This document shows, piece by piece, positions 9,352-17,488 of a stretch of DNA of 41,944 nucleotides (its first letter is position 1; each line of letters opens with the position of its first letter). The position numbers and the translations under genes are program-made. Where the stretch lies: NCBI GenBank assembly GCA_021739625.1, contig JAIPBJ010000015.1:1-41944 (forward strand), in the 5' to 3' direction. A model generated the notes under the pieces. That model saw only the letters and a program-made list of their open reading frames with translations. It had not been told where the DNA came from and made no database searches. Source of the DNA: Flavobacteriales bacterium (GTDB taxonomy: Bacteria; Bacteroidota; Bacteroidia; UBA10329).

Positions 9352-9412
9352 TGGACTACAAAATTCCAATCGCCCGTCTTACGGTGCATTAACGATCGTT
9401 AACGATTCAGCT
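9352..9412 (-). promoter_or_regulatory. Shared upstream element, copy 2, with perfect 14-bp palindrome
   Basis: Partner of 5752-5812, at the same distance from its gene start. It carries TTAACGATCGTTAA (9389-9402), a perfect palindrome, followed by a second AACGAT. It overlaps the last 6 bases of the Crp-like regulator gene. The symmetric site suits a dimeric regulator; the adjacent Crp-like protein is the obvious candidate, but this is inference. Confidence 0.65.
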
Positions 9413-9997
9413 GTCTGAAGACCGAGTGGTGCTTAAACGTGACCGGATGCGCGACAACGAGACGGGAGTGATGCCGAAATAGGACGCAAGATATACCTGC
9501 GGCACCCGTTGTACCAATTCGGGGTTGTGTTTAAGGAAGAAAAGGTAACGCTCGGGCGGTGTCATTACAGTATGCATCTGCAAGCGGTCCACCAGATCTA
9601 TCAGATTGCGTTTAAGCGCTTCGGTGTAGAACCGTTGGATGACTGGGCTTTTCTTTGAAAGCGCTTCAAACTTCCTCACGTCTATTTCAGCTATCCAACT
9701 CTTTTCCAGCGCGGCAATGTTCTCATTCGCGGGCAGGTCTGCGAACATCCTTGGATTTCCGGTCACCGTTCCTTCACTGGAGAAGAGCAGGTTGCGTTCC
9801 TCTCCATTGGCTGCGATCTTATAGTTGCGCAACAATCCTTTCAGTACAATGATGAAGTTATAGTTCATATCACCTTCCAGAAGTATGATCTCTCCCGGAT
9901 TCACCTGTTTTATCCTTGCGGTGGCCAACAGCAAGGCAATTTCTTTGGCTCCGAGAACCGAAAATGAAGAGAAATAATCCTTTAACTTTCCTATCAT
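9407..9997 (-). CDS. Crp/Fnr-family transcriptional regulator
   Basis: A 196-residue cytosolic regulator. Residues ~10-120 fit a cyclic-nucleotide-binding beta-barrel (PGEIILLEGDMNYNFIIVLKGLLRNYKI). The C-terminus is a winged helix with the recognition region VYLASYFGITPVSLSRIRSRL, the usual form in Bacteroidota Crp-like proteins (x-x-A-x-x-x-G-I-T-P-x-x-L-S-R-I-R). I see no Fnr-type cysteine cluster, so oxygen sensing by an Fe-S cluster is unlikely; the ligand is unknown. It lies directly upstream of S74 paralogue 2 on the same strand, separated by 70 bases that hold the palindromic element, so it could regulate that gene. No regulon can be read from the sequence alone. Confidence 0.9.
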   Translation of the reverse strand: MIGKLKDYFSSFSVLGAKEIALLLATARIKQVNPGEIILLEGDMNYNFIIVLKGLLRNYKIAANGEERNLLFSSEGTVTGNPRMFADLPANENIAALEKSWIAEIDVRKFEALSKKSPVIQRFYTEALKRNLIDLVDRLQMHTVMTPPERYLFFLKHNPELVQRVPQVYLASYFGITPVSLSRIRSRLSTTRSSDS

Positions 9998-10114
9998 CGG
10001 AGTGGGTTGACACCGCTAAAGTAGTTGACCGTACGCTTACCCAACTGCTGTGATGCACAGAACGCACTGCTCACGATGATTGCTTCGCTCCGCTCGCAAT
10101 GATGTACGCTGACC

Positions 10115-11320
10115 TTATACCTTCCCGTCCAGGTAATCCTGAAGATAGCTGAAGTAGCGGGTGAGCTTTCCATCCTGGCAGATGGTGGCGCGTTCGAGTA
10201 CCTGCTCACTGTCGCCATCAAGAAAGAGGGGGATGATGTGCGTTGCAAGGTCGGCACCGAATCCTTTGGAGGCATCGGCAGGGATCTCGCAGGGCAGATT
10301 GTCCACCGCCATGATGGTGATGCTGTCCTTGGCAAAAGGGCCGACCTCTGTGGCATTGAACCGGTCATAGCCATATATTGGGCTTTCGATGGTGGACGAC
10401 CGCAATGTGGTGGGCACCGAACCTTGTATATCGCACGTTATATCTGCAATGACGCGGGGGCGGAAATCATCGGCCTTCACATCTTCCTGCGTGAAGAACG
10501 GTGTCGAACGCCCATCCCAAAAGTGCGCAGAGATGTAGATGTCGGACTTGGGAAGGAATTTCTTGAACGTGTTGGTGTAGGCGGTCGAATTGCGGATGAA
10601 CGCCTCGATGCTCTCTGGAGGATTGCCGTCCAGTTCGTGATAGTCGAGGATGTCGGCATTGCACCAGACCGGATAAGCGAACTCTGTGGAGAGAAACTCA
10701 GGAATGGAGACTTCGGCAATTCCGGCAGCAGTGAGGGTCTCGCGCACGCCATGGGCCACTTTGCCACCACCAGAGACGATGATGCGTTCGTTGCCAAGCC
10801 GCACTTTCTTCAGTTCGGAGTGCATCTCTGCAATGCCCGAACATTGGTTGGCGGGATTCAGTTGGAAGGTGCCGTTCCGTTTGCCGTAGGCGGTCAGGGC
10901 GTTGTAAGACCCAACGATGCCCGCATAGCGCCCAAAACCGAGCAATCTCCGTCCGATGCTGTCCGTGAGGCATTCGTAGTCTATGAGGCGGATGTTCCTA
11001 TCGACTACCGCTTGCAGCAGTTTCCTGTTGTGCGGCTGCTTTTTGATGGTGTGCGAGAAGAACATCATGGTGCTGCCGGGCACAAGCATGTCCTTGGGCA
11101 CTTCCTTTATGCCAAGGATCAGACCGCAATCGCTGATGTCTTCCACAACGGCAATGCCCAGTGCGGCATATTCTTCATCAGAGAAACAGCGGATCGCACT
11201 GGTCTGTGCCACGATCTCCAATGCTGGGAAACGTTGCATCAGATGGAGGCAATGTTCGGGAGTGAGCGGTGTGCGTTTGTCCGCTGGTAGTTTTCCTTCG
11301 CGGATGATGCCGATCTTCAT
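10115..11320 (-). CDS. Saccharopine dehydrogenase (L-lysine-forming)/alanine dehydrogenase-like NAD-dependent oxidoreductase
   Basis: A 401-residue cytosolic enzyme of the AlaDH/PNT/Lys1 superfamily. The N-terminus KIGIIREGKLPADKRTPLTP is the family signature for the substrate-binding half. A Rossmann segment IIVSGGGKVAHGVRETL follows near residue 195, and VIADITCDIQGSVP near residue 290. This composition matches Bacteroidota proteins usually annotated as NAD-dependent saccharopine dehydrogenase (lysine metabolism), but the exact substrate cannot be fixed from sequence; alanine dehydrogenase-like activity is the alternative. It stands alone as a gene. A TAGATTTG -7 element lies about 35 bases upstream of the start. 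Confidence 0.82.
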   Translation of the reverse strand: MKIGIIREGKLPADKRTPLTPEHCLHLMQRFPALEIVAQTSAIRCFSDEEYAALGIAVVEDISDCGLILGIKEVPKDMLVPGSTMMFFSHTIKKQPHNRKLLQAVVDRNIRLIDYECLTDSIGRRLLGFGRYAGIVGSYNALTAYGKRNGTFQLNPANQCSGIAEMHSELKKVRLGNERIIVSGGGKVAHGVRETLTAAGIAEVSIPEFLSTEFAYPVWCNADILDYHELDGNPPESIEAFIRNSTAYTNTFKKFLPKSDIYISAHFWDGRSTPFFTQEDVKADDFRPRVIADITCDIQGSVPTTLRSSTIESPIYGYDRFNATEVGPFAKDSITIMAVDNLPCEIPADASKGFGADLATHIIPLFLDGDSEQVLERATICQDGKLTRYFSYLQDYLDGKV

Positions 11321-11354
11321 GCTTTGCTGGTGTAATGGAGTCTGTAAGGGGCGC

Positions 11355-11362
11355 CAAATCTA
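11355..11362 (-). promoter_or_regulatory. TAnnTTTG -7 element of the dehydrogenase gene
   Basis: TAGATTTG on the minus strand matches the Bacteroidota -7 consensus exactly and would give a leader of roughly 30 bases. I see no good -33 TTTG at the usual distance. Confidence 0.45.
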
Positions 11363-11459
11363 CGCGGCAATCACTTCACCATTCTGCATATTAACCAATA
11401 GTCGATGCACCTTCGCGGGGCGGCACCGCTCCCTTTTCAACCAATGCGGTGAAGCGCTA

Positions 11460-11498
11460 AGAAAAAGACCGGGCCGCTCTTCAGCTTGGCCCGGCCTC
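11460..11498 (-). terminator. Intrinsic terminator for the gene at 11543-11932
   Basis: On the minus strand, CCGGGCC (11488-11494 read in reverse) pairs with GGCCCGG (11469-11475), with an inner GCT/AGC helix. It is followed by TCTTTTTCTT. It lies 45 bases downstream of the stop of the small secreted protein. Confidence 0.8.
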
Positions 11499-11542
11499 AT
11501 TCAATCCTGCTAAGGGACGTTCTCCTACCCATTGACCCATCG

Positions 11543-11932
11543 TCATTTAGGGTTCTGGGGCTTTTTCGGGTCTCCGGCAGGTTTGCGGGCCGGGACATCA
11601 GCTTTCTTCTCCGGCTCACGTGCTGGTCTGTCGGCCTTCTTCTCCCATGCGCTTGGGGGATCATAAGGTCTTTCAATGATGCGGGTTCTGCCATCCTGGG
11701 TTATCTCCCGCCTGTTCCCGTGTTTGTCGTAGAGACGTTCGGCTATGTTGGGATCATGCTCCAGGTCCTCTTTGCCTGTCGGGTCTTTTCCGTAGGTGGA
11801 GATCTTCCCGTCAGACCAATGGACCACAAGGTTCCCTCCCTTGTCCGTGTATCTCCATGTCTCTGTCTGTGCAAAGGAGAATGCTGCTGTGATGCAGAGC
11901 ACTGCTGCTGTTAGCAAAATTGACTTTTTCAT
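11543..11932 (-). CDS. Small exported hypothetical protein, charged proline-rich tail
   Basis: A 129-residue protein with a clear signal peptide (MKKSILLTAAVLCITAAFSFAQ). A short region follows with the aromatic/charged pattern ETWRYTDKGGNLVVHWSDG. The C-terminal half is very rich in Lys, Glu, Asp, Arg and Pro and has short repeats of the form (E)KKADxPAR(E/K)P, so it is probably disordered and perhaps periplasmic. I do not recognise a family. It is monocistronic, with its own terminator, and divergent from the toxin-antitoxin pair at 12231. Confidence 0.7.
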   Translation of the reverse strand: MKKSILLTAAVLCITAAFSFAQTETWRYTDKGGNLVVHWSDGKISTYGKDPTGKEDLEHDPNIAERLYDKHGNRREITQDGRTRIIERPYDPPSAWEKKADRPAREPEKKADVPARKPAGDPKKPQNPK

Positions 11933-12230
11933 GGCTCAAGGCTTTAGTTCTCCTACTCATGTGGCTTTTCGGTGCCGCCCCGTTTTTATCGTGGTCGCTG
12001 GACTCCACATTCATGCGTGTCATGGTGCGGAGTGGTAGAAGAAACGTGCCATGGCGGGACGGTCATCGACATGCGCCTGTCTATCAACCACATACGGATA
12101 ACCCAACTCTCTCCTGTGGTTTCAAAGTGTGGAGATAATTCCCCAACTGACTTGAGAATTCTCCACAGAGGAATGGAGCATGTAGAGGCGGTCTTATTCG
12201 CTTAACTTTGTTCTTCGGAAGAATAAAGCC
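11933..12230. promoter_or_regulatory. Divergent intergenic region with inverted repeat and -7 element
   Basis: No gene seen. An inverted repeat (12128-12141 with 12156-12167: TGTGGAGA-T-AATTC against GAATTCTCCACA, one bulged T) lies ahead of a perfect -7 element TAACTTTG (12203-12210), 21 bases before the antitoxin start. The inverted repeat is well placed to be an operator for autoregulation of the toxin-antitoxin pair; that role is inferred. Confidence 0.5.
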
Positions 12231-12437
12231 ATGCTTGTAGAACGCACAGATAAAGAGATCATCATCCGTCTGCCTGCATCGGTCGATTTTGATGACCTAC
12301 AGGATTTCCTGAGTTATTCCCGCTACAGGGAACTCACCTCGAAATTCAAGGTGAAGCAGTCGGAGGTGGACAAACTGGCCTCAGAGGTGAACCGAAGCTG
12401 GTGGGAGGCCAACAGGGACCGCCTGATCAAGAAGTGA
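12231..12437 (+). CDS. Putative antitoxin of a PIN-type toxin-antitoxin pair
   Basis: A 68-residue acidic/basic helical protein, MLVERTDKEIIIRLPASVDF... ending NRDRLIKK. The start is short and beta-like, the rest helical, as in many antitoxins of PIN toxins, though I see no defined DNA-binding fold. Its TGA stop overlaps the GTG start of the PIN gene (GTGA, 12434-12437), which points to translational coupling. The antitoxin role rests on gene order and size. Confidence 0.7.
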   Translation: MLVERTDKEIIIRLPASVDFDDLQDFLSYSRYRELTSKFKVKQSEVDKLASEVNRSWWEANRDRLIKK

Positions 12438-12883
12438 GGGTCGTAGTTGACACCAACATCGTTTTCAGCGCCCTGCTCAACAGTACGGGCACAATAGGCC
12501 GCCTGCTCATCAGTGCCGACCGCAGCGTTGATTTCTACACCTGCGAATTCCTGAGAGAGGAGCTGCACAAGCATCGGGAGAAGCTCCTCAGACTCACAAA
12601 GCTTTCAGAGATTGAATTGAGTGAACTGCAATCGCGCGTCACCAACAGGATTGAGTTCATTCACGAAGGCCTGCTGCCAGAAGATGAATTGATGGCCGCA
12701 GAGGACATGCTGCGCGACATCGACACCAAGGACACCCCTTTTGTCGCCCTGAACAATTGCTTGGATGCGATGCTCTGGACGGGCGACAAAGTACTGGTAC
12801 ATGGCCTGAGAAAGAAAGGCTACGCGAAAGTGATGACCACTCCCGAATTCCTTTCGCTGGCCGATCAGCTCGAAAACGAATAG
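12434..12883 (+). CDS. PIN-domain RNase toxin
   Basis: A 149-residue protein if translated from the GTG at 12434. The ATG at 12401 in the same frame would add 11 residues upstream of the fold and overlap the antitoxin by 37 bases. The PIN pattern is visible: the first acidic residue in VRVVVDTNIVFSALLN, a Glu in CEFLREEL, and later acidic residues in DIDTKDTPFVAL and LWTGDKVLVHGLRKKG. The family cleaves RNA with Mg2+; this one resembles the PIN_2-type proteins. Small overlap with the gene upstream, same strand and size ratio all fit a type II toxin-antitoxin module. Confidence 0.8.
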   Translation: MRVVVDTNIVFSALLNSTGTIGRLLISADRSVDFYTCEFLREELHKHREKLLRLTKLSEIELSELQSRVTNRIEFIHEGLLPEDELMAAEDMLRDIDTKDTPFVALNNCLDAMLWTGDKVLVHGLRKKGYAKVMTTPEFLSLADQLENE

Positions 12884-13016
12884 GGCCACGCGTCCCCGTT
12901 CGGAGAATGTATGTAGGTTTGGAAGCCGTTCTGCACTTATCCTCCTCATTCGATGGGTTAGGGTGGACATAAGAGGAAGGGAGTCATACCGATAAACGAT
13001 TTGGCAAGATTGAAAA

Positions 13017-13616
13017 ATGGAAATCGTCTGGACAGCTTTTTTCTTGGTTGTAGGCTTGACGCCACTTGAGCATACTTGTGACACCATTAATGGCCGCGAA
13101 ATAAATTGTGTTGATGAAAACGGTTTAAATCAAGGGTATTGGGAACATACACGAAAAAAAGTGCTAGTGAGTTGGCACGGTGGTCATGGTTCGGAAGAAG
13201 GGTGTCAATATGGAGAGCACTCTATTTATGAGCTAGTATCATGTGGGCATTATCGCGATGGAAAGAAAATTGGCACCTGGAAATATTACAGCGACTGGAT
13301 TAAGGAGGACGGCAAGTCTGTGATTATTAAGGAGATTACTTACAACAGTGATGGCAGTGTTGTTGAAGACAGACGGTCACGTGAAAACTATTGGCTCCAG
13401 ATAAACAAGGACTCCACTGAAATCCATGGCTACTATCTTCATCCGTTGGATACAATCAATTTTGAATGCAAAGATGACACGTGTGTGTTTTTGATTGCAG
13501 GGAAGGTTACACTGGCGAAATTCCCGTTGGAAGACTTCTCGGTTGTTGAAGACCGATTATTCCGACTTCAAATGCGTATTGATGACAGAGAAATAAGAAT
13601 GAAAAGGAGCAACTAA
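13017..13616 (+). CDS. Hypothetical exported protein with MORN-like motif, AT-rich
   Basis: A 199-residue protein. The N-terminus MEIVWTAFFLVVGLTPLEH could be a short signal peptide. The segment GHYRDGKKIGTWKYY is a MORN-like variant seen in Bacteroidota toxin-antitoxin-repeat-type proteins. There are six cysteines, including CDTINGREINC. Codon use is visibly more AT-rich than in the neighbours, suggesting recent acquisition. The gene lies alone between the toxin-antitoxin pair and the convergent helicase. A TAGGTTTG -7-like element occurs at 12914-12921, about 95 bases upstream. Function not known. Confidence 0.6.
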   Translation: MEIVWTAFFLVVGLTPLEHTCDTINGREINCVDENGLNQGYWEHTRKKVLVSWHGGHGSEEGCQYGEHSIYELVSCGHYRDGKKIGTWKYYSDWIKEDGKSVIIKEITYNSDGSVVEDRRSRENYWLQINKDSTEIHGYYLHPLDTINFECKDDTCVFLIAGKVTLAKFPLEDFSVVEDRLFRLQMRIDDREIRMKRSN

Positions 13617-13675
13617 CCCCGACAGAGTCCGGGTCTTCCCACTTCCGTCTTATTTGGAAATCCTCAGTTCCTTGT

Positions 13676-16600
13676 TCACTCCCCCACCACCACCTCCCCA
13701 TCCTCCATATACACCAGCAGCCCTTGCACTTTCGTGTGGCCGAGGGCGGTGAGGGCATCGCGGTAGGCGGCTATCTGGGTGTGGTGCTCGGGGCGTTTGC
13801 CGCCCGTCTTGTAGTCGAGCACGTAGGTCATGTCGGGCGTGGTCACCACGCGGTCGGGACGCAGCCACTGCCCGCCAGGCATCTGGATGTCGGCCTCGGT
13901 GCGGATGGTCACGGTGTCTGAGAAGAGCCGCCCCAGTTCGGGCCTGCCGATGATGCTGAGGATGCGCAGGCGGAGGCCGTCCGCCCCGCTTTCGGGAATC
14001 CTGCCGTCCTCCACCAGCTGCTGCACGGCCAGCGGCACATCGGCAGCGGTGCGCACGTGGGCCAGCGCATCATGCACAAGGATGCCGAAGTCGCGGGCCG
14101 CGCTGTCGCCCCACTCGCGCTGCGATGGTCGGGCAATGGCGATGCGCGACATCCAGTCGGGCCCGCCCGTTTCGCGCAGGTCGAGGTGGGTGCGCTTCTC
14201 TTCCTTGCGCGGGCCCGGTGCCTCCCGTTCGCCTATGGTGAGGCGATTCTCCTCTATCACGTGGCCCAGTTTGGGCAGGGTGCGATAGAGGAACCCCGCA
14301 GCCGAGTCGGTCGGCTTATCCGCAGTCGCCTCATCGGCCTTCACCCGCCCGCTGATGTAGAGCCGCTCCTGCGGCCGAGTGAGGGCCACGTAGAGCATGT
14401 TGAACATGTCCATGGTGGTCAGTTCGCGCTCGCGGTTGAGGGCGGGTTCGTGGTCGGTGCCCTCCAGTTGCGAGGTCGCCTTCACATAGAGGCGGTTGAG
14501 GGGCTGCGCCTCGGGGTCGTTCACCTCCAGCCAGATGCTGTTGCGTTTGGTGTCGAGGTCATAGTCCGCAAAGGGATGGATGACCACGGGAAACTCCAGC
14601 CCCTTGCTCTTATGCACGGTGAGAATGCGGATGGCTTCGCGGTTCTCGGTGAGGGCGATGCTGCGCTTGGCGCGCTGCTCGGCCCAGTGTTCGAGGAAAC
14701 CGTTGAGGTCGTTGCCCTCCTTGCGGGCATATTCCAGCACCTCGTCCATGAAATAGATGAGATGCGGCTGCTTGATGTGCCCCAGCAGATGGTGGCGCAT
14801 GGCCTCGAACAGCGAGAACAGCGGCAGTTGGCGCAGGCGCGAAGGGCGCATGTCGGGGTAGAGCTCCTTCAGCAGCGCTTTCACGCCCCTGTCCTTCTCT
14901 GCACCCACCATGGCGAGGCGGGTGCTCACGAGGCGGGTCTCATCGCGGGCCATGCAGAGGTGCTGCACCAGCTCGGCCTGGTTGGTGGTGTCGTGCGGAG
15001 CGATGATGAACACCGCCAGATTGACCAGCAGCCGCACATAGGGCGAACTGTTGATGAGCAGCGACTCACTGCTCACCACGCTGTGGCCGCTCTCTATGAG
15101 GAACTGGGCGGTGGCGATGCCCTTCTGGTTGGAGCGGCAGATGATGGCGATGTCGCTAGGGGCATAGCCGTCCGTGATGCAGTCCTCCACCCATTCGAGC
15201 ACCTGTTCCAGCGTGTCGGGCAGATAGTCGGGATAGCTGCGCTGCCCTTCGGGAACGGGCATGAAACGCACCTCCACCATGCCGCCCGTCTTCCCATCGG
15301 GGGTGAGCTGCGAGACCCCGTCATACATCACACGGAGCGTTTCGGGCATGTCGTCCTGCATGGCCGCGAACAGGCGGTTGTTGAAGTCCACGATGGTGGG
15401 CAACGTGCGGAAGTTGTGGCGCAGGGCGTGCTCCTGCACATTGGTCACAAGGCTCCGTTCGCGCTGCGCGAGGGTGACATCGAGCTGCGGGTCGGCCTCC
15501 AGATGGCCGCGCATGTATTCGGTGCGGTGTACGCTGGGCAGCTCCACGAACTGCTGCACCTCGCCCCCGCGCCAGCGGTAGATGCTCTGCTTGGCATCGC
15601 CCACCACGAGGCAGAGGCCGTCCGTGGCGAGGCTTTCGTCAATGAGCGGCAGCATGTTGAACCATTGCAGCACGTTGGTGTCCTGAAACTCATCCACCAG
15701 AAAATGATGGTAGCGATGGCCCAGCCGCTCGTAGATGAACGGGGCCTGCTCCTTCATCACCACGCTGCTGACGAGGTGGTTGAACTCACCGATGTGGAGC
15801 ACCTCCTGTTCCTGCTGCAGGTCGCGGACAATCTCGGCCATGCGGTCGAGCAGGGCGATGCCGTAGATGTTCCTGACGATGAGGCCCAGCCGCTTCATCC
15901 TTTCCAAGCGGGAGAGGATGCTGCCGTAGGCGTCCATCATCACGGGAATAAGTGCATCAATCGTGGGCTTTTCGTGGGCCTTGGCCTTGGATGCGTGCCA
16001 GTTGTCGGCCTCCAGATTCTTGAGCACGGTGGCATTGGGCATCTCTAACTTCCCGTTCACGATCTTCTCGAAATAGCCCGCCATGCCATTCTTCCCGCCA
16101 GAGAAATGGCCCACTTCCAGCCCTGCGGTCGCTATCTGTTGCAGGATGTCGTTGGCGGTGGCCTGCGTCTGTGCCTCATCGGCCTTCACCAGTCCGACCA
16201 GTTTCCTGCGGATGGCGATGAGGTCGCTCATGCCCACATCCTTCATCCCCGCGAGGTGGAAACGGCCCTCCTCGTTGAAGATGGTGGCGGCCATGTCGGT
16301 CAGCACCTGGTCTATGCTCCAGCTCTTCTCGTCCTCGGCCTGCGACAGCGAGAGGTCGATGAGCGCATCGGTGACACCCTTGTCCACGCCCACCTGCGCG
16401 AGGAGGCGGTCGGTCATGGCGGTGATGAGGCGGTCGGTGTCCAGCTCCACCTCGAAGTTCACGGGCAGGCCGAAATCCTGCGCGAAGGTGCGGATGACGC
16501 GGTGGGTGAAGCTGTCGATGGTGCTGATTCTGAGGTCGGCATAGTTGTGCAACATGCTGCGCAGCACGTTACTGGCCTTTCGTCTCAGGTCCTCTGTGCC

Positions 16601-16846
16601 GATGCCCAGTTCATCGCGCAGCAGGTTGGCCATGGGGCCATCGGGGATGGCGGGGTCGGCCAGTTCGCGCAGGGTCTTGAGCACGCGGGTCTTCATCTCC
16701 TCTGCGGCCTTGTTGGTGAAGGTGATGGCGAGGATGCCGCGATAGGCGGTGTCGCCCTTGCTGCCAAGGGCGATGCGCAGGTATTCCTTCACCAGCGTGA
16801 AGGTCTTTCCCGAGCCAGCGGACGAACGGTAGATCTTGAATGGCAT
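13676..16846 (-). CDS. UvrD/RecB-type helicase-nuclease (AddA-like)
   Basis: A 1056-residue DNA repair protein that should unwind and resect double-strand breaks. The ATG at 16846 gives MPFKIYRSSAGSGKT, placing the Walker A loop at residues 8-15; the ATG at 16882 would add 12 residues. Helicase motifs follow: LAITFTNKAAEEMK (Ia), LVDEFQDT (II), VVGDAKQSIYRWRGG (III), LTVHKSKGLEFPVVI (V) and YVALTRPQERLYI (VI). The C-terminus carries a PD-(D/E)xK nuclease, with LRPDRVV and VLDYKTGG as the acidic and Lys segments, and an HHTQIAAY helix. This matches Bacteroidota AddA/RecB proteins. No AddB is next to it. The gene's first ~31 bases and its leader are duplicated at 17554-17594. Confidence 0.9.
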   Translation of the reverse strand: MPFKIYRSSAGSGKTFTLVKEYLRIALGSKGDTAYRGILAITFTNKAAEEMKTRVLKTLRELADPAIPDGPMANLLRDELGIGTEDLRRKASNVLRSMLHNYADLRISTIDSFTHRVIRTFAQDFGLPVNFEVELDTDRLITAMTDRLLAQVGVDKGVTDALIDLSLSQAEDEKSWSIDQVLTDMAATIFNEEGRFHLAGMKDVGMSDLIAIRRKLVGLVKADEAQTQATANDILQQIATAGLEVGHFSGGKNGMAGYFEKIVNGKLEMPNATVLKNLEADNWHASKAKAHEKPTIDALIPVMMDAYGSILSRLERMKRLGLIVRNIYGIALLDRMAEIVRDLQQEQEVLHIGEFNHLVSSVVMKEQAPFIYERLGHRYHHFLVDEFQDTNVLQWFNMLPLIDESLATDGLCLVVGDAKQSIYRWRGGEVQQFVELPSVHRTEYMRGHLEADPQLDVTLAQRERSLVTNVQEHALRHNFRTLPTIVDFNNRLFAAMQDDMPETLRVMYDGVSQLTPDGKTGGMVEVRFMPVPEGQRSYPDYLPDTLEQVLEWVEDCITDGYAPSDIAIICRSNQKGIATAQFLIESGHSVVSSESLLINSSPYVRLLVNLAVFIIAPHDTTNQAELVQHLCMARDETRLVSTRLAMVGAEKDRGVKALLKELYPDMRPSRLRQLPLFSLFEAMRHHLLGHIKQPHLIYFMDEVLEYARKEGNDLNGFLEHWAEQRAKRSIALTENREAIRILTVHKSKGLEFPVVIHPFADYDLDTKRNSIWLEVNDPEAQPLNRLYVKATSQLEGTDHEPALNRERELTTMDMFNMLYVALTRPQERLYISGRVKADEATADKPTDSAAGFLYRTLPKLGHVIEENRLTIGEREAPGPRKEEKRTHLDLRETGGPDWMSRIAIARPSQREWGDSAARDFGILVHDALAHVRTAADVPLAVQQLVEDGRIPESGADGLRLRILSIIGRPELGRLFSDTVTIRTEADIQMPGGQWLRPDRVVTTPDMTYVLDYKTGGKRPEHHTQIAAYRDALTALGHTKVQGLLVYMEDGEVVVGE

Positions 16847-16856
16847 GGGGGAAAGG
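16816..16856. repeat. 41-bp direct repeat, copy at the true AddA-like start
   Basis: 39 of 41 bases match 17554-17594. It covers the first 10-11 codons (MPFKIYRSSA) and 10 leader bases of the helicase gene. Together the copies bracket the secreted-protein gene at 16934-17488. Confidence 0.9.
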
Positions 16857-16933
16857 TAGGAAAGTGAAAGGCGTGTGTGCATCTTGGATGCACATGACAG
16901 ACCATGTATTCGCTTTAGCTAAGTTTACACCCC

Positions 16934-17488
16934 ATGCTGCTGCGAGCCATATTGATTTCCTTACTCACCCTGTCTGGTGGCACCTTGATGGTGCTGGCTC
17001 AACCAGCTGAGCAGGCTTCTTCAGGTCTCTATGGCAATTGGTATGTTGTGAAAGTCGATTATAGCCCAAAGTTCAAAGAAGAGCTTCGACAAGAACTCGG
17101 AACGGAATTCGGGTCAGTTGATAGAACCTTCTCCGAAACAACACTTGAAAAGAATTGGAACTGGGTTCAAAGGAATATCTCTAACCGGAGACACAGACTT
17201 AGGTTGGTCGAAAAACCGGAAGGTTGTTTGTCGCAGAAGCCTGGATCAACAGAACTATGGCCATTGCTGGTCACTTATATCACCGGCTGCAATAGATGCA
17301 TTTCCTGCGGAGATATTCGCAATGCTTCCTTAGTTCTTGATGGTTTCATCGTTTGTACCGCTAGAGGATGCTCCGTTGAAAATTCAGTGTTCTCTGATCT
17401 CGACAAACAGCTTCCGATGAGGATAAGGAACGACACATTGATTCTTGGAACGTTAGATACCCGATGTCTCTACTATTTGGTGAGATGA
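16934..17488 (+). CDS. Exported Cys-containing hypothetical protein
   Basis: A 184-residue protein. MLLRAILISLLTLSGGTLMVLAQ is a good signal peptide. The mature start SGLYGNWYVVKVDYSPKFKEEL recalls lipocalin-like or META-like beta-barrel entries (G-x-W start), but this is weak. Cysteines cluster in TGCNRCISCGD and again in FIVCTARGCSV and DTRCLYYL. Base composition is more AT-rich than in the flanking genes. It is oriented opposite to the helicase and lies between two 41-bp copies of the helicase start, so it looks inserted. A TAAGTTTA box (one off the -7 consensus) lies just before the ATG. A hairpin (TGTGCATC-ttg-GATGCACA, 16876-16894) lies in the divergent gap. Function unknown. Confidence 0.6.
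   Translation: MLLRAILISLLTLSGGTLMVLAQPAEQASSGLYGNWYVVKVDYSPKFKEELRQELGTEFGSVDRTFSETTLEKNWNWVQRNISNRRHRLRLVEKPEGCLSQKPGSTELWPLLVTYITGCNRCISCGDIRNASLVLDGFIVCTARGCSVENSVFSDLDKQLPMRIRNDTLILGTLDTRCLYYLVR

Noticed and set aside
10077-10105. GATTGCTTCGCTCCGCTCGCAATGA segment as a regulatory element
   Set aside because: It resembles a common dispersed Bacteroidota intergenic word with a weak hairpin; a single copy in the window gives no basis for a function.
10238-11290. Open frame opposite the saccharopine dehydrogenase-like gene
   Set aside because: Antisense shadow; no domain visible.
14057-16048. Long open frame on the plus strand opposite the AddA-like gene (663 codons)
   Set aside because: It lies wholly antisense to a gene with all helicase motifs, and its protein is low in complexity and rich in His/Ala/Val, as expected of a shadow in GC-rich DNA.
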